Source: Nitrospirota bacterium (GTDB lineage: Bacteria > Nitrospirota > Thermodesulfovibrionia > Thermodesulfovibrionales > UBA6898). From it: a stretch of 35,024 nucleotides of DNA. This document shows, one piece after another, positions 1-7,951 of the stretch (the first letter of the stretch is position 1; each line of letters opens with the position of its first letter). The position numbers were made by a program, and so were the translations under genes. Below the pieces are notes generated by a model. The model worked only from the letters and a program-made list of their open reading frames with translations, was not told the origin of the DNA and made no database searches. The DNA lies in contig JACRHC010000135.1 in the NCBI GenBank assembly GCA_016217675.1, positions 1 to 35,024 on the forward strand. The letters are read 5' to 3'.

Positions 1-1
1 G

Positions 2-454
2 TATATGAACGAAGAAATTGGAGAAGACCACGTAAAGGAGCTAAGAGGAGGAGGGCTGATCAGGAGTCAGGGGGGATGGTCCCAGGTATTGTCCATGAGG
101 AGAAGGGGGCAGAAAGAGGCCTTTGATGAGCGCATTTTAGGCGGCGGTGATTTTGTGAACAAGGTGCTTAACGATGCTGAAGACCGGCAGTTGCGGCAAC
201 ACAGGAATAGGCGTAGCGGTCTGACGATCGAGATGATAATTGAAGAGGAATGTCAACAGCGTGGAATAAGTCCAGTGGAGCTCAGGGGTGGGAGCAAGCG
301 GCGCAAGGTGAGCGGGGCACGGGCACAGATTGCTCTGAGAGGCAGAGATGAGCTTGGACTGACGTCTGCAGAGATAGCCCGGCATGTGGGTGTAAATAGT
401 TCGAGCATATCAAGGACTATCGATAGGGCGGAAAAGCGAAGTGATCATGAATGA
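2..454 (+). CDS. IS200/RAYT-type (Y1) transposase, C-terminal part, cut by window edge
   Basis: The reading frame is open to the left edge, so this is the 3' end of a longer gene. The visible 150 residues do not contain the HUH/tyrosine catalytic core, which would lie upstream. They match what I know of the tails of REP-associated (RAYT-like) tyrosine transposases: a GGLIRS-GGW block, the RRRG..EAFDERILG..DFV segment, and then a DnaA-domain-IV-like helix-turn-helix (GISPVEL, GSKRRKVS.AR, LGLTSAEIARHVGVNSSSIS). That end domain probably binds DNA. Such proteins mobilise or maintain short palindromic repeats; a nested palindrome lies 75 bases downstream. The tail reads as intact and in frame. 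Family assignment is by motif memory; activity cannot be judged from this piece. Confidence 0.75.
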   Translation, partial: YMNEEIGEDHVKELRGGGLIRSQGGWSQVLSMRRRGQKEAFDERILGGGDFVNKVLNDAEDRQLRQHRNRRSGLTIEMIIEEECQQRGISPVELRGGSKRRKVSGARAQIALRGRDELGLTSAEIARHVGVNSSSISRTIDRAEKRSDHE

Positions 455-588
455 CACTATTAGAATCAACGTCCCCAAAGTATCCCCTTCGCATTATGGT
501 GAGATGATAAGGTTGACTAAAAAAACGTGCTATAGCGTTAGCCTTGAATTCAGAGAAAAAGCTGAATCCTGTCGCGGGAAAGAGTAGT
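448..588 (+). CDS. Possible small ORF overlapping the transposase stop (46 aa)
   Basis: An ATG lies inside the last codons of the transposase (ATGAATGA arrangement, 7-base overlap) and opens 46 codons ending at TAG 586-588. The product would be basic and has no domain I recognise. The overlap is of the kind used for translational coupling, but the ORF also runs through the outer arm of the palindrome at 529-597, so it may be only the chance reading of an element end. Confidence 0.2.
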
Positions 589-597
589 CGCTATAGC
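529..597. repeat. Nested palindrome downstream of RAYT-like gene
   Basis: Outer arms GCTATAGCG (529-537) and CGCTATAGC (589-597) are perfectly complementary. Inside them ATTCAG (548-553) and CTGAAT (562-567) form a second stem with an 8-base loop. Transposases of the IS200/RAYT group recognise short hairpins at element ends, so this could be the right end of the element; that link is inference. I did not see a second copy in the window. Confidence 0.45.
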
Positions 598-651
598 CAG
601 TTCTATAACTCATCTCTTGCGAATAAAGAGAAATAAAAGAGAGTCAAAGTA

Positions 652-680
652 TTGACACTTAAAACATTTTCGCGTATCAT
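652..680 (+). promoter_or_regulatory. Sigma-70 type promoter, apparently leaderless
   Basis: TTGACA (652-657), 17-base spacer, TATCAT (675-680). Transcription would start about 686-688, which is the A of the ATG at 687. No Shine-Dalgarno sequence precedes that ATG. Confidence 0.6.
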
Positions 681-686
681 CTCCTC

Positions 687-2135
687 ATGCAGCGCATGCT
701 GGTGATTGATGATGACGCTATTGTAAGGGATGTAATAGAGACCTTTTTTGTTGACAAAGGGTTCGACGTCACCGTGGCTGAGGACGGTGAAAAAGGCCTT
801 CAGCTCCTCACCCAGAATACCTATGATGTCTTTTTCGTAGACCTTGTGATGCCCGGCATGGGCGGGCTTGAACTGCTCGGCAGGCTTGCTGAACTCAACA
901 TAACAACCCCTTCCATAGTAATCACCGCGTTTGCTGAAGTCAGGACTGCGGTAGAGGCAATGCGCCTCGGCTCATTTGATTACGTCACAAAGCCGTTCAT
1001 CCTTGAGGAACTGCTCATCACGGTAAACAGGGCGCTCAATATCTCAAAGCTGAAGCAGGAAAACGTGATGCTCAAAAAGCAGCTCAGGCAGAAATACAAC
1101 TTCCATGGTCTCATCGGCGCTTCTCCGCGGATGCAGAAGGTCTATGACATGATCGAGAAGATCGCTGACACCGAAAGTACGGTGCTCATTACCGGGGAGA
1201 GCGGTACCGGCAAAGAAGTCGTTGCAAAGACGGTCCATTTCAACAGCTCGCGCTCGCAGAATCCTTTTATCCCTCTGAACTGCGCTGCCATTCCGAAAGA
1301 CCTGCTTGAGTCCGAGCTTTTTGGCCATGAGAAGGGCGCCTTCACCGGAGCAGTCAATACACGGATCGGCAGGTTCGAACTGGCAAACGGCGGCACCATT
1401 TTTCTTGACGAGATCGGCGAGCTCCACCCGTCACTCCAGGTGAAACTGCTCAGGGTGCTGCAGGAGAGGGAGTTCGAGCGGGTTGGCGGCACCAAGACCG
1501 TGAAGGTGGATGTGAGAATCCTTGCTGCAACGAACAAAGACCTTGAGAAGGCCACCCAGGACGGCACCTTCAGGGAGGACCTTTTCTACAGGCTGAACGT
1601 TATCCCTGTCCATCTGCCGCCGCTCAGAAAAAGAAAAGAAGATATCCCTCTTCTTATTGATCATTTCATGCAGGCATTCTGCAAGAAGAAAAAGAAGGAG
1701 CTGATCAAGGTGCCTCCTGTCATAATGGACTGTTTTCTGTCTTACCGCTGGCCCGGTAATGTGCGGGAGCTTGAGAACCTCACAGAGCGGATTGTGATTC
1801 TGAATGATACGGGTACGGTTACGATAGATGACCTTCCCGAGCGGTTCCATACGGATCGCTGCGAGCAGGCTGCTGAGGAGTCCTCCCCTGCTGCAGGGCC
1901 TCGGGTTGTCCTGCAGACGGCAGCAGCAGGCACGACCCTGCCGCCTGAAGGGCTCGACTTAAACGCAGTCCTGAATGAGCTGGAAAAAGGTCTCATACTC
2001 CAGGCCCTTGAGCGCTCCGGCGGTGTCAAGAAAAAGGCCGCCGAACTATTGGGCCTGAACCGCACAACACTGCTCGAAAAGCTCAAGAAAAAAGGGATCG
2101 AGCTGCCCGCGCCTGAAAAGGTCACGGCTTCGTAA
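687..2135 (+). CDS. NtrC-family sigma-54-dependent response regulator
   Basis: 482 residues, full length for the family. Receiver domain (1-120) has the acidic pocket D8-D10, phosphoacceptor D52, T80 and K102. The AAA+ domain has Walker A GESGTGKE (170-177) and an intact GAFTGA loop (217-222) that contacts sigma-54. The C-terminus is a Fis-type helix-turn-helix (KKKAAELLGLNRTTLLEKLKKKG). It activates sigma-54 promoters when phosphorylated by a partner kinase. No kinase is adjacent; the nearest is 2 kb downstream and has its own partner, so this one is an orphan here. A second in-frame ATG at 696 would remove three residues. The flagellar setting suggests a role in motility or surface control, but its targets cannot be read from the sequence. 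Confidence 0.93.
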   Translation: MQRMLVIDDDAIVRDVIETFFVDKGFDVTVAEDGEKGLQLLTQNTYDVFFVDLVMPGMGGLELLGRLAELNITTPSIVITAFAEVRTAVEAMRLGSFDYVTKPFILEELLITVNRALNISKLKQENVMLKKQLRQKYNFHGLIGASPRMQKVYDMIEKIADTESTVLITGESGTGKEVVAKTVHFNSSRSQNPFIPLNCAAIPKDLLESELFGHEKGAFTGAVNTRIGRFELANGGTIFLDEIGELHPSLQVKLLRVLQEREFERVGGTKTVKVDVRILAATNKDLEKATQDGTFREDLFYRLNVIPVHLPPLRKRKEDIPLLIDHFMQAFCKKKKKELIKVPPVIMDCFLSYRWPGNVRELENLTERIVILNDTGTVTIDDLPERFHTDRCEQAAEESSPAAGPRVVLQTAAAGTTLPPEGLDLNAVLNELEKGLILQALERSGGVKKKAAELLGLNRTTLLEKLKKKGIELPAPEKVTAS

Positions 2136-2368
2136 AAACCCGCATGCTGGGTTGCGCTTTAAAACTCGTCACTGCCACATAAATACACCTGCAATTAAGA
2201 ACGCCTCATCCCTTAATTCCTGCATGTCTTTCCTTCGGTGTTTTTCAGACACGCTTTTTTATCCGCATTTCGAGTTATTACAAGTCCATCAAAGGTAATC
2301 ACCTGAAAACGTTTTACGTCAGTAAATTGACAGGTTTCCCGGAGCAGACTGCAATAAAATCAATACGT

Positions 2369-2374
2369 TATAAT
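2369..2374 (+). promoter_or_regulatory. Possible -10 element for the TPR gene
   Basis: A perfect TATAAT lies 28 bases before the ATG at 2402; no convincing -35 hexamer sits 16-18 bases upstream. A TTGACA at 2327-2332 is too far from it to be its partner. If used, it places transcription start near 2381 and supports the 2402 start codon over earlier in-frame starts. Confidence 0.3.
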
Positions 2375-2401
2375 GGCATGCTTGTTGCAAATTTAACGGT
2401 C

Positions 2402-4207
2402 ATGAACGTGGTGCGTCTTATCATGGTTCTTTTGGCGCTGCTGTCGCCCCTGACAGCATATGCCCTTGATCCCGGCGAAGAGCAGGTAACTTCGTTGCCG
2501 CTTAAAAAGGCGCTTGAAAGTCTGAAGGAAAATAAACCTGCAGATGCACTCAGAGTTCTTTCCGAATTCAAGCACGACAGTTCAACGATAGCGCAGTATT
2601 ATTTTGTCCTTGGCAGGGCAAAAAATGCTCAGCAGAAACCGCTCGAAGCTGTGGAGCATTTCGGCAAGGCGTATCAGTATGCTGCCAAGGGTGAGATGAA
2701 GGAAGCTGCACTTATTGAGAGGGCCGAAACCTATGTCAGAATGCGTTATTTTTATGAGGCCCGTTCAAGCTTCAACCTTTTTATAAAAAATTATCCTGCT
2801 TCTCTGATCCTGGACAGGGCATACCATGGTCTGGCAAAGAGTCTGGCAGAGACAGGCTCTCTGAAAGAGGCACTTGCTTATTATGAAAAAGCGGGTAATG
2901 CCCCTGACGTGCTCCTCGCAAAGGCAAATACCCTTCATCGCCTTGGTATGACCGGCGAGGCCGATAAGGTTTATGCTGCAGTCCTTGTCTCAGGAGATGC
3001 CCTTGTGAAGGCTTCAGAGGAGTCTCTTTTCTATCTCGGAGAGAATTGCCGCCTGTTAGGCAGGGTGGCCGATGCCCAGAAATATCTCTCTCAGGTAAAG
3101 AGTCCGCTTTTTAAGCCCAGGGCTGATCTCAGTCTCGGCATGCTGGCGCTTCAGCAGGGAAAAAGTGACGATGCAATGAAGTTATTTTCTGCTGTTGCTG
3201 CCACCCAGGACAGAGAGTCTGTCCGCCGGTCCCTGCTTATGCTTGCGGACATCGATTTTAAGGCAGGAAAGACGGCAGAGGCAAAGGTGAGACTCGAAGA
3301 GATACGGACAAAATATCCCTACGGCAAGGTCTATGAAGAGGCCCTGCTCAAGCTTGGCCGCGTTCTGATGCAGGAGGAAAACTATGAGAAGGCAGGTCAG
3401 TCTTTCAGTGAACTTGCCTTCAGGTCGTCGGTCAGGAACGAGGCGCTCGAAGATTTCGAGAAGCTCCTGCGCGAGGTGCGGACAAAAGACAAGGACCTCT
3501 TTTTGAAGCTCTGGAAGACTGGCGGCCCGCTCCTTCTTGACGCTTCAAGAGAGAAATTTCTCCTTGACGTGGCCAATGACCTCAAAGGCGCAGGAAAGCC
3601 CTATCTTGACCTTATGCAGTATCTCGTAAAGCACGGCACAGAGTCCGCAAAGACGAAGGTTACCGCTGCACTGGCCGAATATCACTTTGGCAGGGGTGAA
3701 TTGAAAACAGCGGACGAATACCTCAGGAAAATGAAGGGTATGAAGGGCGTTGAAGAGGAGATGATCCGGCTTGAGGCAAGGCTTGCCTTCCTGAAGAAGG
3801 ATTATAAGACCGCATCGGAAAAACTGCTTCGGCTGAAACATATGCAGCCTTCTGACATACAGGTGCTCGGCGATATTGTGGCAGAAACAGGTGACTATCC
3901 CCGGGCGGTTGCACGGTATGAAAAGGCTGTCAGGGAGTCAGGAGGAGATGCACAGATGTATGCACGGCTCGGTGATATTATGTATAACCTCGGCAGGCCA
4001 AAGGAGGCCCTGGCATACTACCGGCTTGTGACAGGCAGGGAGCCAAATCATGACTGGGCGCTCTACAGGATAGGCTCTCTGAGCGAAGGACCTGAGGCTG
4101 AGGAGGCCCTCAGGAAGCTGAGTGGCCAGGACCCGATGCTTGCGCGGCTGGCAGAGGCGCGGCTTACGGAGCTTACCCTCATAAAGAAAGGGGTCAACGA
4201 CTTCTGA
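2402..4207 (+). CDS. Exported tetratricopeptide (TPR) repeat protein
   Basis: Read from the ATG at 2402 the protein (601 aa) begins with a clean signal peptide, MNVVRLIMVLLALLSPLTAYA, with cleavage expected before LDPGE. Earlier in-frame starts (from 2327) would bury this signal. The rest is made of degenerate TPR helical pairs, e.g. AQYYFVLGRAKNAQQKPLEAVEHFGKA-like units near the N-terminus and YARLGDIMYNLGRPKEALAYY near the C-terminus. TPR arrays bind other proteins; the location is probably periplasmic. The stop codon overlaps the start of the histidine kinase by one base (TGATG), so the two are co-translated. The family is common next to flagellar and envelope genes, but I do not recognise a named member. 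Function unknown beyond scaffold. Confidence 0.8.
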   Translation: MNVVRLIMVLLALLSPLTAYALDPGEEQVTSLPLKKALESLKENKPADALRVLSEFKHDSSTIAQYYFVLGRAKNAQQKPLEAVEHFGKAYQYAAKGEMKEAALIERAETYVRMRYFYEARSSFNLFIKNYPASLILDRAYHGLAKSLAETGSLKEALAYYEKAGNAPDVLLAKANTLHRLGMTGEADKVYAAVLVSGDALVKASEESLFYLGENCRLLGRVADAQKYLSQVKSPLFKPRADLSLGMLALQQGKSDDAMKLFSAVAATQDRESVRRSLLMLADIDFKAGKTAEAKVRLEEIRTKYPYGKVYEEALLKLGRVLMQEENYEKAGQSFSELAFRSSVRNEALEDFEKLLREVRTKDKDLFLKLWKTGGPLLLDASREKFLLDVANDLKGAGKPYLDLMQYLVKHGTESAKTKVTAALAEYHFGRGELKTADEYLRKMKGMKGVEEEMIRLEARLAFLKKDYKTASEKLLRLKHMQPSDIQVLGDIVAETGDYPRAVARYEKAVRESGGDAQMYARLGDIMYNLGRPKEALAYYRLVTGREPNHDWALYRIGSLSEGPEAEEALRKLSGQDPMLARLAEARLTELTLIKKGVNDF

Positions 4208-5400
4208 TGAGCGACATCGGCAAGCTCAAAGAGGCCTTTCTTAATTTCACTGAGGCATCAAAAAGCCTGGAGGCCTATTATGGCAGACTCCAGGAGCAGG
4301 TGAAATATCTGACGCTTGAGGTAGAGGAAAAAAACAGGCAGCTCAAGGATGCGCTCAGCAGTACGGAGGAAGCGAAGGACTATCTGAAGGGCATCCTTGA
4401 AAATCTCAAAGATGCGATCATTGTCCTTGACACGGACAAGAATGTCAGCATGATGAACAGGGCTTCAGAAGATCTTCTTATGCAGAATGCTGAAGCTGTT
4501 ATCGGCAGGCCGTTTGAAGGGCTGCCTTTTTCTCTGGAGCGCGACAATGACGAAGGGGTCCTGACTGTCGGCTCCAGGAAGCATAGCGTGATTGTTTCTC
4601 ATTCAGAGGTGTTGGACAGACAGGGCCTCCTGCGCGGTCATGTTATTCTCTTCAAAGATATTACCAGGATAAAAGAGCTTGAGGCCCAGAACGAGCGGAA
4701 TTACCGTCTTATAGCCATGGGCGAGATGGCGGCAAAGATCGTGCATGAGATCAGAAGTCCTCTCTGCAGTATTGAGCTTTATGCCAGCATGCTCGCCAGG
4801 GACCTTGAAGGAACGCAGCATATGGACATGGCAAAGGGCATATCTACCGGCATCAGCAGCCTGAACAATATTCTGACGAACATGCTTTATTTCGCAAAGC
4901 CCCAGAAGCCTGTCCTGAGAAAGGTTGACATATGCAGACTTCTCGATGAGACGGTCTTCATGCTCTTGCCTATGATCGAGTCGAGGGGTTTGAAGTTTCT
5001 GAGGGAGATCGAGCCGGGCGTCAGTGTCCGCGGCGACGCTGACCTGCTTAAGCAGGTCTTTCTGAACATCCTGCTGAACGCCATACAGGTATCGTCGGAA
5101 GGCCGGATGATAAAAGCCGACTGCAGGAACGGGGAGCAGTCTGCGCTGATAGAGATCAGCGACGAGGGTCCTGGCATCGAACCGGAAAACATCGAGAAGA
5201 TCTTTGACCCCTTCTTCAGTACAAAAGAAAAAGGCACAGGGCTCGGCCTGGCCATCTCTGCGAAGATCGTGCAGGCCCATGGAGGAACGATCAGGGTGAA
5301 GAGCAGTCCCGGGCATGGCGCAGCGTTCCGCCTCTCTTTTCCCGAGAATGCGGGCGCAGCGCAGGGTGATATCATGATGAAAGAGGGCATATTTCTGTGA
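4207..5400 (+). CDS. PAS-domain sensor histidine kinase, NtrB/FlrB-like
   Basis: 397 residues with no membrane segment, so cytoplasmic. Order: N-terminal coiled coil (about 15-60), PAS domain (about 62-155), HisKA with phospho-accepting H180 in the motif VHEIRSPL, then a HATPase domain with N box (NILLNAIQ), DEGPGIEP and GTGLGLAI motifs. It overlaps the TPR gene (1 base) and the next regulator (GTGA, 4 bases), so kinase and regulator are a cognate pair. The architecture and place, directly before a sigma-54-driven flagellar operon, resemble the FlrB/FleS kinases of class III flagellar control in Vibrio and Pseudomonas. That equivalence is inferred from context, not proven by sequence. Confidence 0.9.
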   Translation: MSDIGKLKEAFLNFTEASKSLEAYYGRLQEQVKYLTLEVEEKNRQLKDALSSTEEAKDYLKGILENLKDAIIVLDTDKNVSMMNRASEDLLMQNAEAVIGRPFEGLPFSLERDNDEGVLTVGSRKHSVIVSHSEVLDRQGLLRGHVILFKDITRIKELEAQNERNYRLIAMGEMAAKIVHEIRSPLCSIELYASMLARDLEGTQHMDMAKGISTGISSLNNILTNMLYFAKPQKPVLRKVDICRLLDETVFMLLPMIESRGLKFLREIEPGVSVRGDADLLKQVFLNILLNAIQVSSEGRMIKADCRNGEQSALIEISDEGPGIEPENIEKIFDPFFSTKEKGTGLGLAISAKIVQAHGGTIRVKSSPGHGAAFRLSFPENAGAAQGDIMMKEGIFL

Positions 5401-6689
5401 AACCGATCCTTGTTGTTGACGACGATCCCCAGATGCGGGCTGCGCTTAATGAAGCGATCCAGAGGCTTGGTCACAGGGCAGTGCTTGCCGAAAACGGACA
5501 GGAGGCCCTCGCAAAGCTTAACAGCAGCTCCTTTGCCCTGGTGATCACAGACATGAAGATGCCGAAGATGGATGGACTCGCATTCCTGAAAGAGGCGAGG
5601 CTTCGGGGTGCAAACCTGCCGGTGCTTGTCATCACCGGCCACGGAACAATTGAAAATGCCGTTGAGACCATGAAGGAAGGTGCCACTGACTACCTGCTTA
5701 AGCCCTTCTCTTTTGATACCCTCAGCCGGAAGATAGGTGCAATCATGGAGCGTATGTCCGGCAGCATGGAGATCATCTCTGCATGCCCCAGGATGAAAAA
5801 GCTCCTTCAGATAGCTGATGCGGTTGCTCCCAGTGATACAACAGTGCTTATCTGCGGAGAGAGCGGAACCGGCAAGGAACTGCTTGCGCGTCATATCTTC
5901 AACACGAGCCTCAGGAAGGATAAACCGTTTGTTGCCGTAAACTGTGCTGCTATCCCTGATAATCTCATGGAGTCGGAACTCTTCGGTTTTGAGAAGGGTT
6001 CTTTTACCGGAGCCATGGAAAAGAAGGTCGGCAAGTTCGAGCTTGCCCATGGCGGCACCCTGCTTTTGGACGAGATCGGCGAAATGTCCATAACCCTTCA
6101 GGCAAAACTCCTGAGAGTCCTCCAGGAAAAAGAGGTGGACCGCATTGGCGGAAGGCAGCCGGTGCCCATTGATGTGCGCATTATTGCGACAACGAACCGG
6201 GACCTTTATAACGAGGCCATGCAAGGGAAATTCCGCGAGGACCTTTATTACCGTCTCAGCGTCTTCCCGATCGATGTCCCTCCCCTGAGGGAACGGCAGG
6301 AGGACATACCGATCCTTGCAGAGCATTTCCTCAGGAAATTCTCCGGCCTGAAGGAGAAGCAGCCTAAAGGCATAACAAAAGAGGCGATGGACCTGCTTCT
6401 GACCCGTCAGTGGAGAGGGAATATCAGGGAACTGGAAAACACGCTGCAAAGGGCGGTACTTCTCTGCAAGGGAGAGGTGATTGACCAGCAGGATCTCCTG
6501 CTGATCGGAGATCATCCGGCGCAGCCTCCGCAGGTTCAGGGTAATATCAGGGATATGGAAAAGGAGCTGATCCTGAAGACTCTGAAGGAGATGGACGGGA
6601 ATAAGACGCGGGCTGCCAGGGCATTAGGCGTGAGCGTCCGGACCATCAGAAATAAACTGAATGAATACGGGAAAAATTTGCCTACCTGA
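5397..6689 (+). CDS. NtrC-family flagellar regulator, FlrC/FleR-like
   Basis: 430 residues starting at a GTG that overlaps the kinase stop (GTGA). Receiver domain has DDD near the start (VVDDDPQ), phosphoacceptor in ITDMKMP, and LKPF. The AAA+ domain has Walker A GESGTGKE and the sigma-54 contact loop reads GSFTGA rather than GAFTGA. A Fis-type helix-turn-helix ends the protein (KTRAARALGVSVRTIRNKL). Expected role: activated by the upstream kinase, it drives sigma-54 promoters, most simply those at 6791 and 13517 just downstream. The A-to-S change at the second loop position is tolerated in some enhancer-binding proteins; the key T and second G are kept. Confidence 0.92.
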   Translation: MKPILVVDDDPQMRAALNEAIQRLGHRAVLAENGQEALAKLNSSSFALVITDMKMPKMDGLAFLKEARLRGANLPVLVITGHGTIENAVETMKEGATDYLLKPFSFDTLSRKIGAIMERMSGSMEIISACPRMKKLLQIADAVAPSDTTVLICGESGTGKELLARHIFNTSLRKDKPFVAVNCAAIPDNLMESELFGFEKGSFTGAMEKKVGKFELAHGGTLLLDEIGEMSITLQAKLLRVLQEKEVDRIGGRQPVPIDVRIIATTNRDLYNEAMQGKFREDLYYRLSVFPIDVPPLRERQEDIPILAEHFLRKFSGLKEKQPKGITKEAMDLLLTRQWRGNIRELENTLQRAVLLCKGEVIDQQDLLLIGDHPAQPPQVQGNIRDMEKELILKTLKEMDGNKTRAARALGVSVRTIRNKLNEYGKNLPT

Positions 6690-6703
6690 AAAAACAGTAA
6701 TAG

Positions 6704-6779
6704 GTGACCAGAGATAAGTGATCTGCAAGAAAATCCTTTTAGAATAAACGCATTACTCATTACCTATTACTCATTACAG
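6704..6779. repeat. Degenerate tandem heptamer tracts upstream of flgB
   Basis: Two short tracts of period 7: GTGACCA-GAGATAA-GTGATCT (6704-6724) and ATTACTC-ATTACCT-ATTACTC-ATTACAG (6752-6779). They lie between the regulator gene and the sigma-54 promoter and end 11 bases before it. Similar tracts with other heptamers occur in five more places in the window. Confidence 0.7.
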
Positions 6780-6790
6780 TCTTTCAGGAT

Positions 6791-6806
6791 TGGCACGGTA
6801 ATTGTA
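6791..6806 (+). promoter_or_regulatory. Sigma-54 (-24/-12) promoter for the flgB operon
   Basis: TGGCACG (6791-6797), 4 bases, TTGTA (6802-6806). The -24 GG is perfect and the -12 element has GT instead of the usual GC. Start of transcription expected near 6817, giving a leader of about 50 bases to the flgB ATG at 6870. Confidence 0.8.
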
Positions 6807-6869
6807 TCTATAGAGAGAGTATCAAACGCGTCTGACAAATTAATGACGCAGCAGGAAGGAGGGCAAGAG

Positions 6870-7238
6870 ATGGACAGCGGCTTCAGCATACTTGAGAAAT
6901 TGATTCAGGCGACACAGGTCAGGCACAGGATGCTCTCCTCCAATGTGGCGAATGTGGACACACCTAAATACCGGGCAAAGGATGTTGATTTCAGAAGCCT
7001 TCTCGAGAGCGAAAGCTCAGGGATGAAGACAACGCATCCGGGCCATCTTTCCGCAAACAGCTCCGGTCAGCCAACGGACCTTAGGGTTGTTGAGAACCTG
7101 TCCTGGGGAGATGACAACAATGTCGAACTGGATATGGAAGTGGCGAAGATGACTGAGAACGGGCTGCTCTATGAGACAGCAGCAAGGCTTCTTTCAAAAA
7201 AAATGCTTATGATCAAGAGCGCAGCAAACAGGAGGTAG
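6870..7238 (+). CDS. flgB: Flagellar basal-body proximal rod protein FlgB
   Basis: 122 residues from the ATG at 6870, which has an AAGGAGGG ribosome site at 6856-6863; the earlier ATG at 6843 has none and adds nine residues without family match. The N-terminus FSILEKLIQATQVRHRML and the motif NVANVDTPKYRAKDVDF are the rod/hook family signature. The C-terminus ends with the helix that lines the rod core. FlgB is the innermost rod subunit, exported through the flagellar secretion apparatus. First gene of the sigma-54 operon; flgC begins one base after its stop. Confidence 0.93.
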   Translation: MDSGFSILEKLIQATQVRHRMLSSNVANVDTPKYRAKDVDFRSLLESESSGMKTTHPGHLSANSSGQPTDLRVVENLSWGDDNNVELDMEVAKMTENGLLYETAARLLSKKMLMIKSAANRR

Positions 7239-7239
7239 T

Positions 7240-7653
7240 ATGGACCCCTTTGGAATATTCAAGGTGAGTGCATCAGGGCTTCAGGCACAGAGGACGAGGA
7301 TGAATCTGATTGCCTCGAATATGGCGAATGCCCATACGACCCGCACAGAAAACGGCGGGCCATACCGGCGGAAGGACACGGTCTTTTCAACCCAGCCCAT
7401 CGAAACCGCATCCGGTGAAGGGCTTGAGGGCGTGAAGGTCGCTGATGTGATAGAAGACCAGACCCCTCCTCAGATGGTCTATGATCCCGGCCACCCTGAT
7501 GCTGACAAAGACGGCAATGTAGCGCTGCCGAATGTGAGCGTGATTGAGGAGATGGCGAATATGATGATGGCGTCGCGCGCTTACGAGGCGAATGTTGCTG
7601 TCTTTAATATGTCAAAGACCATGATCATGAAGTCCCTTGAGATCGGGAGGTAA
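7240..7653 (+). CDS. flgC: Flagellar basal-body rod protein FlgC
   Basis: 137 residues. N-terminal GLQAQRTRMNLIASNMANAHT matches the rod-protein signature, and the PYRRKDTVF segment and C-terminal EMANMMMASRAYEANVAVFN helix are typical of FlgC. It is a proximal rod subunit assembled on FlgB and FliE. Ribosome site AGGAGGT overlaps the end of flgB. Length is normal. Confidence 0.94.
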   Translation: MDPFGIFKVSASGLQAQRTRMNLIASNMANAHTTRTENGGPYRRKDTVFSTQPIETASGEGLEGVKVADVIEDQTPPQMVYDPGHPDADKDGNVALPNVSVIEEMANMMMASRAYEANVAVFNMSKTMIMKSLEIGR

Positions 7654-7659
7654 TGACTG

Positions 7660-7950
7660 ATGAGCGATATGAAGATAGCCGGTGCCGGCACAGGTCAGAA
7701 TGCCCTTCAGGTCAGGGCCGGGCAGAAAGCTCAGGAGGGCGGCTTTGATGCAGTCCTCAAGGATGCTATAGGCAAGGTAACAGAGATGCAGGGGGAGGCG
7801 GAAAAAGGCATCAAGGAACTCGCATCCGGCGGTGATGTGACTCAGGCAATTATTGCGATGGAAAAGGCAGACATGTCTTTTCAGGTGATGGTTGAGGTGC
7901 GCAATAAACTGCTGACTGCCTATGAAGAGATCATGAGAATGCAGATTTGA
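7660..7950 (+). CDS. fliE: Flagellar hook-basal body complex protein FliE
   Basis: 96 residues, normal for FliE. The conserved C-terminal half DVTQAIIAMEKADMSFQVM followed by VRNKLLTAYEEIMRMQI is diagnostic. FliE joins the MS ring to the proximal rod. Start ATG 7660 follows a GGAGGT site; fliF starts one base after its stop. The gene order flgB-flgC-fliE-fliF is the widely conserved one. Confidence 0.95.
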   Translation: MSDMKIAGAGTGQNALQVRAGQKAQEGGFDAVLKDAIGKVTEMQGEAEKGIKELASGGDVTQAIIAMEKADMSFQVMVEVRNKLLTAYEEIMRMQI

Positions 7951-7951
7951 T

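Noticed and set aside
2138..2154. AACCC...GGGTT hairpin after the first regulator as terminator
   Set aside because: Only 5 bp of stem and no T run.
4887..6515. 542-codon minus-strand frame
   Set aside because: Complete shadow of the kinase and NtrC-type regulator, whose domains are unambiguous on the plus strand.
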